Assembly: GCF_963583255.1 (NCBI RefSeq)
Contig: NC_084803.1
Span: 28,990,428-29,054,427, forward strand
Reading direction: 5' to 3'
Source: Pyrus communis
Taxonomy: Eukaryota; Streptophyta; Magnoliopsida; Rosales; Rosaceae
Length of the DNA stretch: 64,000 nucleotides
Position 1 is the first letter of the stretch. Each line of letters starts with the position of its first letter. This document shows, piece by piece, positions 10,671 through 23,700 of the stretch. The position numbers were made by a program, and so were the translations under genes. Under the pieces are notes generated by a model, which saw nothing but the letters and a program-made list of their open reading frames with translations, was not told where the DNA came from and did no database searches.

Positions 10671-11835
10671 TACATTAACACATACTTGCAGATCTTGTCC
10701 ATGCCATGCGTCCACTACCTCAGAAACCCATCAATTCCAGCTCATTTTATGCTATTCCATCTCACTTGTGCAGATGGAGATCCAATCTGAGTGTTGGAGC
10801 CACATTCCTTTCTATAAAACAAGTCTCACTTCACACAACAATGGTTCCGCATTTTTCTTCTTCACTCAGTCCATTACACACGCATAACTTCTCCCATTTC
10901 ATTTCATTTTCTGTCCATTTCTGTCCCAAGGGCAGAAACCATTCAACCATAACCAATCTACCTTCATCCGCACCACATTTGGAAAACCAACACCGAAGGC
11001 ACTCTTCAAGGAATTCAACATCAGTTTTGCTTCAAGGGTTTCTTCTTATTAATTCTATGTTCATTCATGTTTTATATTTTTATGTTAAATCTTTTGTAAA
11101 CATGAATTGTAACTAATCCTTCTCTAGGGATTCGATGTAACCTTGCAAAGTTTGCCATGTAATTAAGTTAGAATGCTCAGTTTGTCCATCTATTTCTTGT
11201 TTCATTCTCTGATTTAATGGTGACTTAGTGTGTTGATTTTAATGTTTGATCATCATTTGAATTAATCACTAAGTTGTGTAGCCAAGATTAAAACACACAT
11301 CATGCATAATCTTGGTAGATATGTGAATGAATGAAGGGAATGTTTAGCAAACATCCTGCCGAGTTATTCCCTTTGGTTTTATGAAAGTTTCTTGTGCATT
11401 ACATACTCTTGATTATGAACCAAAGTTGCACTTCACAACTAGGTTCATGATTAGAGACATTTGATCAAATCCACACATCATATGGTTGATCATGTCCAAG
11501 TGAAACAAACTCAAGAAATAGGTAGATGAATGAGTATAAACTAACTTAACAAACATGGACTTGGTTTAGCAATGGTGAAACCGAATCCCTAGCTTCATCT
11601 CCATTGGTACTATCTCATTTTATTAGTTGTTGAGTCATTTATTTGTGTTTACTTCACTTTCTTATACTTTCAAGTTACAACAACAAATCTGCCTATTCTG
11701 TTTAGTTTGATTCATTTCATAGAGTTCTTGCAAAACAAGTAATTACATAGGTCCAATTAGTCCCTGAGGATTCGACACCCTTGCTTGTGCCATTATACTA
11801 AATATATTCTAGCATTAGGAAGGAATAATACATCA
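10671..11835 (+). repeat. Family 2 LTR, 3' part (5' LTR of B1)
   Basis: This matches 22400-23564 closely and ends in tacatca just before the primer-binding site. The first 700 bp or so of the LTR are missing and replaced by the E LTR. A TATA-like TATAAAAC lies at about 10813. The end of the LTR carries ggattcgacacccttgcttgtgcc, shared with C. Confidence 0.85.
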
Positions 11836-11842
11836 ACAAAAA

Positions 11843-11860
11843 TGGCGCCGTTGCCGGGGA
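11843..11860 (+). other. Primer-binding site of B1, tRNA-Asp
   Basis: The 18-nt match to the tRNA-Asp 3' end is the same as in family 1, seven nt beyond the LTR end. A leader of 111 bp follows before the gag start. Confidence 0.9.
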
Positions 11861-11971
11861 CTGATTTCAGTCCCTTGTAATTGCTTGTTTGCTATTTAAA
11901 TTTTGTTCTTTTCATTGTAGGTAGATTCTTGATTTTCATTCAAACGTGTGTTATTTTGTTTCAGGTAGTAT

Positions 11972-14900
11972 ATGTCAAATAGACTTGTTGAGTTAGGCCA
12001 AAGAATTGAATGGTTAAAGGGCCACACTTTGGACAACTTTGTGCCATCAAGTTCCTCCATTATCCGTGAAGAAGAGGAAGAGAATTCACCTAGTTCAACA
12101 AGTAAAGGATCTGAGCAATTTAATTGGGAAAGAGAAGAAGAGATGGCGGGCAACGAAGATGAGCTTCGAGCTTTGGAGGACTTTGCTCAACCAATCATAC
12201 CAAATTCACCTTCATGCATCTTGTTGCCCACAGAAGTTAGAAACTATGATCTTAAATCTTCACATTTCCATATGTTTCCCTCTTTTTATGGCTTACCTAA
12301 TGAAGACCCTTTAGCTCATATTAAAGAGTTTTACAATGTTGTGAGTGGTTTACCTTTGCAGGGAGTAAGTGAAGCAAATTTGAGGATGAGAGTGTTTCCT
12401 TACACCTTGAAAGATAGGGCCAAGAGTTGGTTGATGACTCTAACACCAGGTTCCCTCACCACATGGGATGCCGTGGCTAAGAAGTTCTTGGAGAAGTTCT
12501 TTTCCACTCAAAAGACAGCCACATTAAGGGGACAAATCTTCAACTTCAAACAAGATGATGGAGAACCTTTCAATGAGTGTTGGGAGCGCTTTAAAGGCCT
12601 TTTGTTGCAATGTCCACACCATGGGTTACCTTTTCACTTACAAATGCAAATTTTCTATGATGGACTAACCCAAACATGTCAATCAACTGTTGATAATGCA
12701 GCAGGTGGAGCATTGAAGAAAAAGAATGCTCAAGAGTCATATAACATTTATGAGATGTTGGGGTCTAATGCTCAACACAAAGATTTAAGGGGTAAGAAAG
12801 TTGGAGTCTATGAAACAAGTTCTAATCATGAGCTTTTGTTGCAGGTAGCTAACCTAGAAAGGAAGATTGAATCCGTGCTCAACATGGTGCCAAAAGCAAA
12901 TGAAGTGTGTGCCATTTGCAACATACCAAGCCATTCTACTAACCAATGTCCATCTAGGGAAGCTTACCCCGAGTATGTTCAAGAACAAGTGAACCTCATG
13001 AATTCTTACAATCAAAGGCCAAGGAATGATGTGTATTCCAATACATATAACTCGAGTTGGAGAGATCATCCCAACCTTTCATGGAAGAACAACAATCAAT
13101 TCCAAAATTTCCAACCAAAACCTGCCACTACCCTTGAAGATACGGTTAAGTTGTTAGCCCAAAACACCTTGCAATTCCAACATTCCACAAATAGCACTCT
13201 CCAACAACATTCAGCGGCTCTAACCAAAATGGAGACACAATTGGGGCAAATTGCAGATGCCTTGAACCAAAGAGAAGTTGGAAAGTTTCCAAGCCAACCC
13301 GTTATACTCCAAAGGAACCAAGAGCAAGCCAAAGCAATCACTACACTTAGAAGTGGTAAGGTTATTGATAATAGGGTTGGCGATGAAGTTACTAATGAAT
13401 ATGATCATGTGAATGCAGGAGTTACTCAAGGAGACAATGAGAAACCAAGCCATGATACTTCCTCATTTGAAGAACCAAATCTTCACAAGGCCGAGAAACC
13501 ATACACTCCACCAATACCATTCCCTGGAAGACTTGCCAAGAGCAAGCAGGATAAGTCATTCAAGGAAATTTTTGATATACTAAGCAAAGTGAATGTTAAC
13601 TTACCTTTGCTTAATGTCATTAGGAACATGCCAGCATATGGAAAGTTCTTCAAGGAGTTAAACAGCTACAAAAGGAAGTATGGACCACATGAGAAGGTAG
13701 TGGTGTCTGAGAATGTGAGTGCAGTTTTGCAAAGAAAACTTCCACCAAAGCTCAAGGACCCAGGAAGTTTCTCTATCAACATCACCATAGGGGACAAGAA
13801 AGTAGAGAAGGCGATGCTTGATTTGGGTGCTAGCATCAACTTAATGCCTTATTCAGTGTACCTTCAACTAGGTTTGGGAGATTTGAAAGCCACCACCATT
13901 TCATTACAACTTGCAGACAGATCCGTGAAATATCCAAGAGGCATAGTAGAAGATATTCTAGTTCAAGTTGATAAACTAATCTTGCCTGCAGATTTTGTAG
14001 TGTTGGACATGGAAGAAGCTCCTATACATGATCGTGAGTTGGCAATATTGCTTGGGAGACCTTTCATGGCCACGGCCAAGACCACCATTGATGTGCAAAA
14101 TGGACTCCTCACTATGACAGTGTTAGGAGAGACAGTTCAATTCAAAGTGTTTGAATCTCTTTCTCATCCTTCTTCATCTCTTGATTGTTATGCCATTGAT
14201 GTGCTTGATTCATTGGTATTCTCTAAGTTCTTGCAGGCACAATCGAATGAACCATTACAAACTGTTTTGAGTCAATCTCAAGATGAGTTTGATGAAGAAG
14301 ATGCACTCATGGAAGAAGTAGCTGCCTTGGAAGCATTAACATTGTATCCTTTGAATGTTTCACCTTTTTTAGAGCCTTTAGAAACATCAATGTCACATCT
14401 AACTCCTTCCACTGTTAAGTCACCAAAACTTGAACTTAAACCACTTCCACCACATCTAAAATATGCATATCTAGCTGAATTTGAAACTCTTCCAATTATC
14501 ATAGCTTCTGATCTCACCCCAAATGAAGAAGATAAACTAATTAGGGTGTTAAAAGAGTTCAAATCAGTTTTTGGTTGGTCTATTGCAGATATCAAGGGAA
14601 TAAGCCCTACCATGTGCATGCATAGGATTCTTTTGGAGGAAGGGGCAAAGTCAACCCGTGAGCCACAAAGAAGACTCAATCCACACATGAAGGAGGTTGT
14701 TAGGAATGAGGTGTTGAAATTGTTAGATGTGGGGATCATATATCCCATTTCTGATAGCAAATGGGTGAGTGCTATTCAGGTGGTGCCTAAGAAGGTGGGA
14801 ATCACTGTGATGAGGAATGAAAACAATGAGCTTGTGCCCACAAAGCCCACGGCCAGTTGGCGTGTTTGCACCGATTACAGGAAGTTGAATTCTAGCACTA

Positions 14901-17338
14901 GAAAAGATTACTTTCCTATGCCTTTCATAGATCAAATGCTTGAGAGATTGGCAGGTTACTCACATTATTATTTTCTGGATGGATACTCAGGTTACAATCG
15001 AATTGCAATCGCTCCAGAGGATCAAGAGAAAACAACCTTTACTTGCCCCTTTGGCACATTTGCATACAGGAGAATGCCTTTTGGACTTTGCAATGCTCCA
15101 GCAACATTCCAAAGATGCATGTTGGCCATCTTTTCTGACATGGTAGAAAGATTCATTGAGGTATTTATGGATGACTTCTTAGTGTTTGGTTCCTCTTTTG
15201 ATGAATGTCTTAACCATCTCTCTTTAGTACTTCAAAGATGTCAGGAAACAAATTTGGTTCTCAATTGGGAAAAGTGCCAATTTATGGTGAAACAAGGAAT
15301 TGTGTTGGGACATGTAATCTCTAGCAAAGGAATGGAGGTGGACAAAGCCAAAATTGACGTCATCACCAATATGGTAGCCCCCACCACTGTGAAGGGAGTA
15401 AGAAGTTTTTTGGGCCATGCGGGTTTTTATCGTCGTTTCATTAAGAACTTTTCAATGATCACTCGTCCATTATGCAATCTGTTAGCTAAAGATGTTGTAT
15501 TTCATTTTGATAAGGCTTGTATGGATGCATTCAATACTTTGAAATATGAACTAACCTCGGCCCCTATTATTATGGCACCAGATTGGTCGTTACCTTTTGA
15601 ATTAATGTGTGATGCCTCTGACTATGCTATTGGTGCAGTTTTAGGGCAAAGGGTGAACAAGCTTCCTCATGTGATCTACTATGCAAGCAGGACTCTGCAT
15701 GATGCCCAACTTAACTATTCCACAACTGAAAAGGAGTTGCTTGCTGTTGTTTTTGCCTTAGAAAAGTTTAGGTCATATCTTGTGGGATCTAAAGTTATTG
15801 TGTTTTCTGATCATGCAGCCCTTAGGTACTTGATGACAAAGAAGGATGCTAAACCACGCTTGATTAGATGGATACTCTTACTACAAGAGTTTGACTTGGA
15901 AATTCAAGATAAGAAGGGCAGTGATAATGTTGTGGCTAACCATTTGTCCAGGCTTAATGAAAACCATGGAGTTGGACAACCTTTGCCCCTAAATGAATCA
16001 TTTCCGCATGAACAACTCCTTGTTGTTCAAGAAAAAGAACCATGGTATGCAGATTTTGTTAATTATCTTGCTTGTGGTATAATGAGAAATGACCTTTCTT
16101 TTCAGGAAAGAAAGAAGTTCCTTGCCATGGTAAAGCACTACGTTTGGGACGAACCATATTTGTTTAAATATTGCCCTGATCAAATCATTAGGAGATGTGT
16201 CCCAGAGAGTGAGCAACAAAGCATCCTAACATTTAGCCACACATTGGCATGTGGAGGCCATTTTGGTGCCAAAAAGACATATCTAAAGGTTTTACAATCT
16301 GGTTTCTTTTGGCCTAATTTATTCAAAGATGCTTTTGATTTTTGCTCTAAGTGTGATAGGTGCCAGAAAATGGGGAACATTAGCCGAAGAAATGAGATGC
16401 CATTGAACAACATTTTGGTGGTGGAACTCTTTGATGTTTGGGGAATCGATTTCATGGGACCATTTCCATCCTCTTTTGGCTACTTATACATATTAGTGGC
16501 AGTGGATTACGTATCCAAATGGGTTGAAGCCATTGCTACAAGAACTAATGATCATAAGGTTGTGTTGAATTTTCTTAAAGATGTGATTTTTTGTAGGTTT
16601 GGAACCCCAAGAGCTATTATTAGTGATGGTGGCAGCCATTTCTGCAACAAACCTTTTGAATCCTTGATGAAGAAGTACAACATCAACCACAAAGTGGCAA
16701 CCCCGTACCATCCTCAAACCTCAGGACAAGTGGAGATTAGCAATAAGGAGATCAAGAACATTTTGATGAAGACTGTGAGCCCTACAAGGAAGGATTGGTC
16801 ATTGAGGTTAAATGATGCACTATGGGCATATAGAACAGCATACAAGACCCCCATTGGCAGGAGTCCTTATCGCCTTGTGTTTGGGAAAGCTTGTCATTTG
16901 CCAATGGAGCTTGAACACCGTGCATATTGGGCCATCAAGAAGTTCAACTTTGATTACAAGGATGCTGGAATAGCAAGGAAACTCCAACTTAATGAGTTGG
17001 AAGAACTTAGAAATGAGGCATATGAGAATGCCAAAATCTACAAGGAACGGACTAAGCTCTATCATGACAAGGCCATCCTAAGGAAGGAGTTTCACCAAGG
17101 TATGAAAGTACTTTTGTATGACTCACGTTTGAGACTTTTTCCAGGTAAATTGAAGTCTAGGTGGGTGGGACCATTCAAAGTGTTACAAACATTTCCCCAC
17201 GGAGCTGTGGAGATAGAGAACATGAAGAATGGCACCTCTTTTAAAGTCAATGGGCAGCGATTGAAACCGTACTTGGAGAAAGTGGAGGAAGAGCCAGTGT
17301 ATCAAGTTGTAGATTTTCTTGAGTTTACAACACCATGA
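11972..17338 (+). CDS. gag-pol: Athila-type gag-pol polyprotein, intact (1788 aa)
   Basis: This is a single open frame for the structural and enzymatic proteins of an LTR retrotransposon. Approximate residues are: gag core 120-235; CCHC zinc knuckle [14 protein letters not shown] near 313-326; aspartic protease with DLGAS near 616; RT with the catalytic FMDD near 1064; RNase H from ELMCDASD near 1209; integrase HHCC finger near 1417-1465; and integrase DDE spread over GIDFMG (near 1490), SDGGSHF (near 1550) and the E of QVEISNKE (near 1587). There is no chromodomain and no env-like frame. The ATG at 11972 follows the 111-bp leader and matches the start used by B2 and C. One oddity is NHLSR at the end of RNase H, where C has DHLSR. 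It may still be translatable; activity is unproven. Confidence 0.9.
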   Translation: MSNRLVELGQRIEWLKGHTLDNFVPSSSSIIREEEEENSPSSTSKGSEQFNWEREEEMAGNEDELRALEDFAQPIIPNSPSCILLPTEVRNYDLKSSHFHMFPSFYGLPNEDPLAHIKEFYNVVSGLPLQGVSEANLRMRVFPYTLKDRAKSWLMTLTPGSLTTWDAVAKKFLEKFFSTQKTATLRGQIFNFKQDDGEPFNECWERFKGLLLQCPHHGLPFHLQMQIFYDGLTQTCQSTVDNAAGGALKKKNAQESYNIYEMLGSNAQHKDLRGKKVGVYETSSNHELLLQVANLERKIESVLNMVPKANEVCAICNIPSHSTNQCPSREAYPEYVQEQVNLMNSYNQRPRNDVYSNTYNSSWRDHPNLSWKNNNQFQNFQPKPATTLEDTVKLLAQNTLQFQHSTNSTLQQHSAALTKMETQLGQIADALNQREVGKFPSQPVILQRNQEQAKAITTLRSGKVIDNRVGDEVTNEYDHVNAGVTQGDNEKPSHDTSSFEEPNLHKAEKPYTPPIPFPGRLAKSKQDKSFKEIFDILSKVNVNLPLLNVIRNMPAYGKFFKELNSYKRKYGPHEKVVVSENVSAVLQRKLPPKLKDPGSFSINITIGDKKVEKAMLDLGASINLMPYSVYLQLGLGDLKATTISLQLADRSVKYPRGIVEDILVQVDKLILPADFVVLDMEEAPIHDRELAILLGRPFMATAKTTIDVQNGLLTMTVLGETVQFKVFESLSHPSSSLDCYAIDVLDSLVFSKFLQAQSNEPLQTVLSQSQDEFDEEDALMEEVAALEALTLYPLNVSPFLEPLETSMSHLTPSTVKSPKLELKPLPPHLKYAYLAEFETLPIIIASDLTPNEEDKLIRVLKEFKSVFGWSIADIKGISPTMCMHRILLEEGAKSTREPQRRLNPHMKEVVRNEVLKLLDVGIIYPISDSKWVSAIQVVPKKVGITVMRNENNELVPTKPTASWRVCTDYRKLNSSTRKDYFPMPFIDQMLERLAGYSHYYFLDGYSGYNRIAIAPEDQEKTTFTCPFGTFAYRRMPFGLCNAPATFQRCMLAIFSDMVERFIEVFMDDFLVFGSSFDECLNHLSLVLQRCQETNLVLNWEKCQFMVKQGIVLGHVISSKGMEVDKAKIDVITNMVAPTTVKGVRSFLGHAGFYRRFIKNFSMITRPLCNLLAKDVVFHFDKACMDAFNTLKYELTSAPIIMAPDWSLPFELMCDASDYAIGAVLGQRVNKLPHVIYYASRTLHDAQLNYSTTEKELLAVVFALEKFRSYLVGSKVIVFSDHAALRYLMTKKDAKPRLIRWILLLQEFDLEIQDKKGSDNVVANHLSRLNENHGVGQPLPLNESFPHEQLLVVQEKEPWYADFVNYLACGIMRNDLSFQERKKFLAMVKHYVWDEPYLFKYCPDQIIRRCVPESEQQSILTFSHTLACGGHFGAKKTYLKVLQSGFFWPNLFKDAFDFCSKCDRCQKMGNISRRNEMPLNNILVVELFDVWGIDFMGPFPSSFGYLYILVAVDYVSKWVEAIATRTNDHKVVLNFLKDVIFCRFGTPRAIISDGGSHFCNKPFESLMKKYNINHKVATPYHPQTSGQVEISNKEIKNILMKTVSPTRKDWSLRLNDALWAYRTAYKTPIGRSPYRLVFGKACHLPMELEHRAYWAIKKFNFDYKDAGIARKLQLNELEELRNEAYENAKIYKERTKLYHDKAILRKEFHQGMKVLLYDSRLRLFPGKLKSRWVGPFKVLQTFPHGAVEIENMKNGTSFKVNGQRLKPYLEKVEEEPVYQVVDFLEFTTP

Positions 17339-18231
17339 ACAAGCTACCATGTCTTGCCTAGACATTAAATAAAGCGCTTGCTAGGAGGCAACCTAGTGTG
17401 GTTTGTGTTCTTTCCTTATTTTGTGTTTATATTATTTCCATTCCATATTCTTTGCCTATTTACTTTGCATACAATTTTAAGCATCGAGGACAATGCTTAG
17501 GTTAGGTTTGGGGGTGTGGGATGGAAGGAGGTTTGTGTTTTGTATTTATTTCATGTGTTAGCTTGGTTAAGAGTGTTGAAAGTTTGTGTTTTGTGTTTGT
17601 TTTATGTGTTAGTTTTGGTTAAAGGTGTTTTGCTTACTAATATGAATGTATATGAGGGCTATGTTTGAAAACAAACGATTGGGTTGCTATGAAAAAGTGT
17701 TGCATCTTGTTGTCATGTATAAAGCTTTAACTCTTGAAATTATGATCATGGAGGTACCATACTCAAATTCTGGAAGAAGAATAGTGGAGACTACCCTAGT
17801 GAGTTATTTTGAGCCTAATTGTTTCTTTGAGAGGGTTTAAAGTGTTTCTACTCCTATCTTTTTTTTTCAATTTCACTTTAAATGATCTCATTAATTCTAT
17901 TTCGTTTGGATGCTAAGAATCATTCCCCTTTGCAGATACCATGTATTTAGTATCATTCATGAATGAACTCAATGAGATGATGTTAGGCTATGCATGTTTA
18001 ACTACTAAAACGCTTAAATCCTACCCATTTGTGTGCTCCATTCACCCTTGTTGCAGCCAAACACTTTAGCCTAACTCTTTCATCACCCACACCATAATCT
18101 ACCCATTCTAGCCCATTACAAGCCATACCTTATAGTTTGGGGAATACCAATGTGATGAAGACTAAGGGCAGATTGAGTTATAGAGCAAGATTGTGGCGTG
18201 TACCGAGGGCACCTATGTTGAAAATGTTTCT

Positions 18232-18262
<31 letters not shown>

Positions 18263-19056
18263 AAAGTGGATACAAATTCCAAATCGCCTCATTATAAAGC
18301 ATAGGGCCTGGACGCCAAAAACAAAAGAAGACAAATACCAGTGAAGAGCCTCAAAGACACCTTGGTATGCCCCAAGCTCTAGTATTTCATATCACGTCTT
18401 TCGTAACCTATACCCTAAGCCTTGCATTACAATCTTGAGAAAGACCTAGCTGATCATTGAGGATGTATTCATGGGTGATGGTAAGTGTGTGTGTTATCTA
18501 TATTCTTAGCATTTAATTCATTTCATGAGATCTACTTAGAAACTGTGCTGCCATTTCAGATTTCATATGTGAGAATTTTGATTCCATTTACATAATTTCA
18601 CTCATATATGTTGTGGAGAGACTAAACCTTAAGATCTGAGTGAGAACTTGAGTGGAAGCTGTGAGGAGTAAAGTTGAGGCGAATTCTATCTGAAGCATTT
18701 GGGTATGGTGACCTTGAAGTTGTAAGACATGGAGAAATATCTTTATACGTTACAATTGATACGATTCTTTGGAGTGGAAAACTTTTGAGTTTGAATGTAA
18801 AACAAAATCTTCATTGGTTCTTATTAGTTTGTTTAAAGCTTGTAGTAACCAAGTTGTTTGCAGATTTGGTAGATGTTTGTGGGTGTCATCACTGTAAGCC
18901 CTCAGGAGACACAACTCCTCCAACTAGGGACACCTAGGGGTTCAAAGGCCTGTTGCACATGCTCAGTGCAATCGTTTAGCCAGCGAAAGTGGTTTAGTTA
19001 GATGTTTGTGTTGGTGTGTTTTAGTTTTAAGTTTGCTCGAGGACTAGCAAAAACCA
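17339..19056 (+). other. B1 3' untranslated interior
   Basis: No credible gene is seen between the gag-pol stop and the polypurine tract. It opens with a ggaggcaacc stretch shared by Athila elements here, then atcgaggacaatgctt and an A-run of about 26 nt (18232-18257). The corresponding region of C is 31806-33266. Confidence 0.75.
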
Positions 19057-19070
19057 GGTTTGGGGGTATT
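19057..19070 (+). other. Polypurine tract of B1
   Basis: A G-rich tract (aggtttgggggtatt) abuts the start of the 3' LTR and would prime plus-strand DNA. The mirror sequence is at 31791-31804 in C. Confidence 0.75.
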
Positions 19071-19784
19071 TGATAAGTCACATTTTGCATGTATTTATAT
19101 CTTCCTTATTTGGCGTCTTTGTGATTGTTTTGGATTAAACTAGTTGCATTTTACATTATTTGGTGTTAGTGTGCAGCCAAGTGGGAATTTGGATCAATGG
19201 GAAGGCAAATCAAGTAAAAACATTCCAGAAAAGATGTGAAGTGTTAAGAGATGCAATTCGGCCATATTGGGTGATTCTAAACAAGGCAAAAACATTGAAG
19301 TCAGCTATGTGGTTCCAACACCAAAACATGCATTCACATGCATGTTCACAACCTTGGCCGTGCATTCTCATGTCATCCCATCATTTTATGCACTTCTAGC
19401 ACCAAATCAGATTTCTCACACCTTGTGCCGTCCATTCCACTACTTGTCCATCTCCCTTTTGCGCCAAAAACATCCACTTCCATCACTTAATCCACTCAGC
19501 CACATTCACATGGATGATTCACAATCTGACCGTGCATTCCATTTCCCTTCTCCACTTCATCTTTGCAGAAATCCACATGCATTTTGATTAAACAAACCAC
19601 ATACCTGCAGATCATGTCCACTCCTTGCAGCCATCATTTCAGAAATCCATTTCATCCCATCATTCCATGTGATTCCAGCCCCCTTTGTCCATGCCGTGTG
19701 CTTTCTTCCCCTTTCCAGATTTGTACAAACAATTTCAAATGGCCAATTCACCTTTGCAGGTTCCACTCACTTGTTGAAGCAAGG
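19071..19784 (+). repeat. Family 2 middle LTR, 5' part
   Basis: It starts TGATAAGTCACA, the start seen in C. It is the 3' LTR of B1 and at the same time the 5' LTR of B2. It is interrupted by J after caagg (19780-19784) and resumes at 22383. Confidence 0.9.
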
Positions 19785-22377
19785 TGATGCGAGATTTATA
19801 CGCACACAAATTAAACCCTCTTTTTGACAATTGTAGTATAAGTATAAGTAGGGATCGTTCTGGACCGGGGATTAGGAGGGATTGTTAATCACTTGGATTT
19901 GACTCAAAAACATAAAAACAAAGTTAAAAACGTTCACAAAGACTCAAAGGACTCAAAACAAGTTCAACAGACTCAAAACTGCCTAAAAACACTAACTAGG
20001 CAGTTTCTGACCTTAAACCCAATGTTGGACGAATTTAAGATTATGGCTTGATTCAATCGTAAAATAACAATATAAAACACTATACTAGACTCAAAGAATG
20101 CAAAACTAAACTTTAAAACACTAAAACAAACCAAAAGACTCAAAACAACACAAACACACTCAAATCTGCCTAAAAACCACTTTCTGGGCAGATTTGAGCA
20201 CAAATACAAATTTGGACGAATTTGTGTAACAAAATGACTCAAAACTCTTATAAACACAAACTAAGACACTTTCTAACTAAATTGGACATTAAAGTAAAGG
20301 GGGATTGAGGTTTATACGAAATTAAATTAAATGAACAAATTAAACTTAAAACAGAATGTAACTATGAAATTGATGAAATGGAATGAATGGATGATAGAAT
20401 AGCTAAGGGGTTCATCTCCACATATGTTATACTTGCATAATAAAATGATTTCCAATTGCATTTCAATAAATCATTAATTCTCAACACCCCAAGTTAACCG
20501 TGATGCACTAATTAACCTTCAAATCTTCCTAACGTTATTGAATTGGATGATTGCATACGACAACCCAAAACATTCCCCACAAGTCCCCTACATGATTGCA
20601 TAATAGAGATACAAGCAAGAATCATTACGCTCTATGAAAATTATAAGTGTTGACGGGGCATTCGTTACTATGATTGCATGAAACTTATGCCAAGAATTCG
20701 TTTAACGCGATTGTTTATAAGCAACCTCCACTACTTGTGAATATAAGTTTGTAACTATTAGGTGAAACTCACTTATATTCTAGCGTCAAATTCATGCATG
20801 AAAATTAAGTGTGCACTCTCAATAAACATACATAAATAAGTTATCAATCAAATAGTTAAACAAATTGAATCCACAACTTATGAAACGCAATTAGAAGTAA
20901 TCAAATCAAAATGCAAGCATAAACATTTATTTCGAATCCCCCCCTAGCCAAGGGGGGTTTAGTTCCTCATAACTTTGAAATCAAAGAAACACCTAAACAT
21001 TCCAACAACTCAAACTTGAATTGTATGAACGTTTAGGCACTCTTCTCTTCCATTCCTCATACGTACAAAACAAAGAGAATTGAATTTAAACATTGAAATC
21101 AAAGAAACCCCTAAACATTCCAACAACTCAAACTTGAATTGTATGAACGTTTAGGCACTCTTCTCTTCCTCGTTGTTGTATCACAAGGTCTAAGGTGAGT
21201 TTTGGGATAGTGTGAAGTGTTTTGGAGGGATGGGGAGTGGTTGGAGTGGTGTTTGGATTAGTAGGGAAACTCACGGATGATTTCTGGTGGTGTTTTGGAT
21301 GATTTTCTGAATATGGACGAATTGAATGAGTATTTATAGGTGAAATGGGGGGAACATGACAGCTAGGAACTTGGTGGAAATCTGAAATGGTGATGGGAGA
21401 TGCATGTGGCTGTTTGTGCATGTGATTAAAGGGTGGAAATGCATGTGTTTTGACAGAAATGAAAGGGAATGCACGTTTTTGGTTGATTTCTGGTGGTTGT
21501 GAGGTGGAAATCTAGGTGGAAATGCATGTGGATTAAAGCTATGTGAATGATTAAGGTGAATGTGCATGAGTGCATGTGAAATCTGCCAAGATGCATGTGT
21601 TATGAAGTGGATTTTCTGCAAAGCAAGGTGAATGTGCATGTGATTAAATTAAAAGATGGAATGCATGTGAATATGATGGAAATCTGATTTCTTTGAAGAT
21701 GCATGTGCAATGAAGTGGAATGACAGCTAGGTTATGATGATGAATGCATGTGAATATGATGGAAATCTGATTTCTTTGAAGATGCATGTTCAATGAAGTG
21801 GAATGACAGCTAGGTTATGATGATGAATGCATGTGGCTGATTTAATTGAATAGGAAAGCATGTGAAATGTTTGTGGTGAGTGAATGTTCATGTGAATTAA
21901 AGCTAAAGTGATGATGATAAGTGATATGATAAGTGATAAGTGATATGATAAAGTGATGATGATAAGTGATAAGTGATAAGTGATATGATATGTGGTTATG
22001 ATAAGTAATGGGAGCATGTGGGTTAATTAATGAAGGAAATGCATGTGCAATGACAAGGTGTTAGAATGGATGTGTGTTATGCATGGCATGATTGGGATTA
22101 GGAAAGGTTTAAATGTCCTAAAACTAAAGAGAACAAGGTTCCAACACTTTGGCTCCAATTAGGTCTTCAATTTCGTCCAACACTTTGGCTCCAAGCATAA
22201 GCTATCCATCCTTAGCCCAAAAGTGCTCCAAAAATCTCCAAAATGCATCTTTTTGCTCCTTTAGCCCTTTGGACCTACAAACACACGAAAATAGCTTAAA
22301 GTACTAAAATAACTAAAGAAACATAACGTAAATACACGAGAACAAGCCATTTAAGTCGCATGAATATGCTCCTATCA
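19785..22377 (-). mobile_element. Solo LTR J, family 1 (2593 bp)
   Basis: The LTR is complete, from TGATGCGAGATT to CTCCTATCA, and flanked by caagg on both sides (19780-19784 and 22378-22382). No interior is present, so it is a product of LTR-LTR recombination. It contains the U5 inverted repeat in a changed but still complementary form (20159-20170 and 20187-20198), the C/G hairpin and the CATGCA-rich U3. Its central U3 resembles G more than E. Confidence 0.92.
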
Positions 22378-22382
22378 CAAGG

Positions 22383-23564
22383 GCACATGCTTCTTTTAAT
22401 ACATTAACACATACTTGCAGATCTTGTCCATGCCATGCGTCCACTACCTCAGAAACCCATCAATTCCAGCTCATTTTATGCTATTCCATCTCACTTGTGC
22501 AGATGGAGATCCAATCTGAGTGTTGGAGCCACATTCCTTTATATAAAACAAGTCTCACTTCACACAACAATGGTTCCGCATTTTTCTTCTTCACTCAGTC
22601 CATTACACACGCATAACTTCTCCCATTTCATTTCATTTTCTGTCCATTTCTGTCCCAAGGGCAGAAACCATTCAACCATAACCAATCTACCTTCATCCGC
22701 ACCACATTTGGAAAACCAACACCGAAGGCACTCTTCAAGGAATTCAACATCAGTTTTGCTTCAAGGGTTTCTTCTTATTAATTCTATGTTCATTCATGTT
22801 TTATATTTTTATGTTAAATCTTTTGTAAACATGAATTGTAACTAATCCTTCTCTAGGGATTCGATGTAACCTTGCAAAGTTTGCCATGTAATTAAGTTAG
22901 AATGCTCAGTTTGTCCATCTATTTCTTGTTTCATTCTCTGATTTAATGGTGACTTAGTGTGTTGATTTTAATGTTTGATCATCATTTGAATTAATCACTA
23001 AGTTGTGTAGCCAAGATTAAAACACACATCATGCATAATCTTGGTAGATATGTGAATGAATGAAGGGAATGTTTAGCAAACATCCTGCCGAGTTATTCCC
23101 TTTGGTTTTATGAAAGTTTCTTGTGCATTACATACTCTTGATTATGAACCAAAGTTGCACATCACAACTAGGTTCATGATTAGAGACATTTGATCAAATC
23201 CACACATCATATGGTTGATCATGTCCAAGTGAAACAAACTCAAGAAATAGGTAGATGAATGAGTATAAACTAACTTAACAAACATGGACTTGGTTTAGCA
23301 ATGGTGAAACCGAATCCCTAGCTTCATCTCCATTGGTACTATCTCATTTTATTAGTTGTTGAGTCATTTATTTGTGTTTACTTCACTTTCTTATACTTTC
23401 AAGTTACAACAACAAATCTGCCTATTCTGTTTAGTTTGATTCATTTCATAGAGTTCTTGCAAAACAAGTAATTACATAGGTCCAATTAGTCCCTGAGGAT
23501 TCGACACCCTTGCTTGTGCCATTATACTAAATATATTCTAGCATTAGGAAGGAATAATACATCA
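22383..23564 (+). repeat. Family 2 middle LTR, 3' part
   Basis: It continues the LTR interrupted by J and ends in tacatca before the B2 primer-binding site. Together with 19071-19784 it gives an LTR of about 1.9 kb. It is nearly identical to 10671-11835. Confidence 0.9.
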
Positions 23565-23571
23565 ACAAAAA

Positions 23572-23589
23572 TGGCGCCGTTGCCGGGGA
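23572..23589 (+). other. Primer-binding site of B2, tRNA-Asp
   Basis: It has the same 18 nt and the same 7-nt spacing as in B1. It shows that the middle LTR also serves as a 5' LTR. Confidence 0.9.
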
Positions 23590-23700
23590 CTGATTTCAGT
23601 CCCTTGTAATTGCTCGTTTGCTATTTAAATTTTGTTCTTTTCATTGTAGGTAGATTCTTGATTTTCATTCAAACGTGTGTTATTTTGTTTCAGGTAGTAT

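Noticed and set aside
10706..11116. 136-codon frame in the family 2 LTR, repeated at 22435-22845
   Set aside because: It lies around the TATA-like box of the LTR, appears twice only because the LTR is duplicated, and the corresponding frame in C is different.
14278..14760. Antisense frame of 160 codons within B1 gag-pol (and its counterpart in C at 35845-36327)
   Set aside because: It is a shadow of the conserved polyprotein on the other strand, with no independent signal.
17646..17840. Small 64-codon frame in the B1 3' UTR, also in C at 32817-33011
   Set aside because: It is conserved only to the degree of the surrounding non-coding DNA. It starts at a weak context and has no known motif, so evidence is too thin for a gene.
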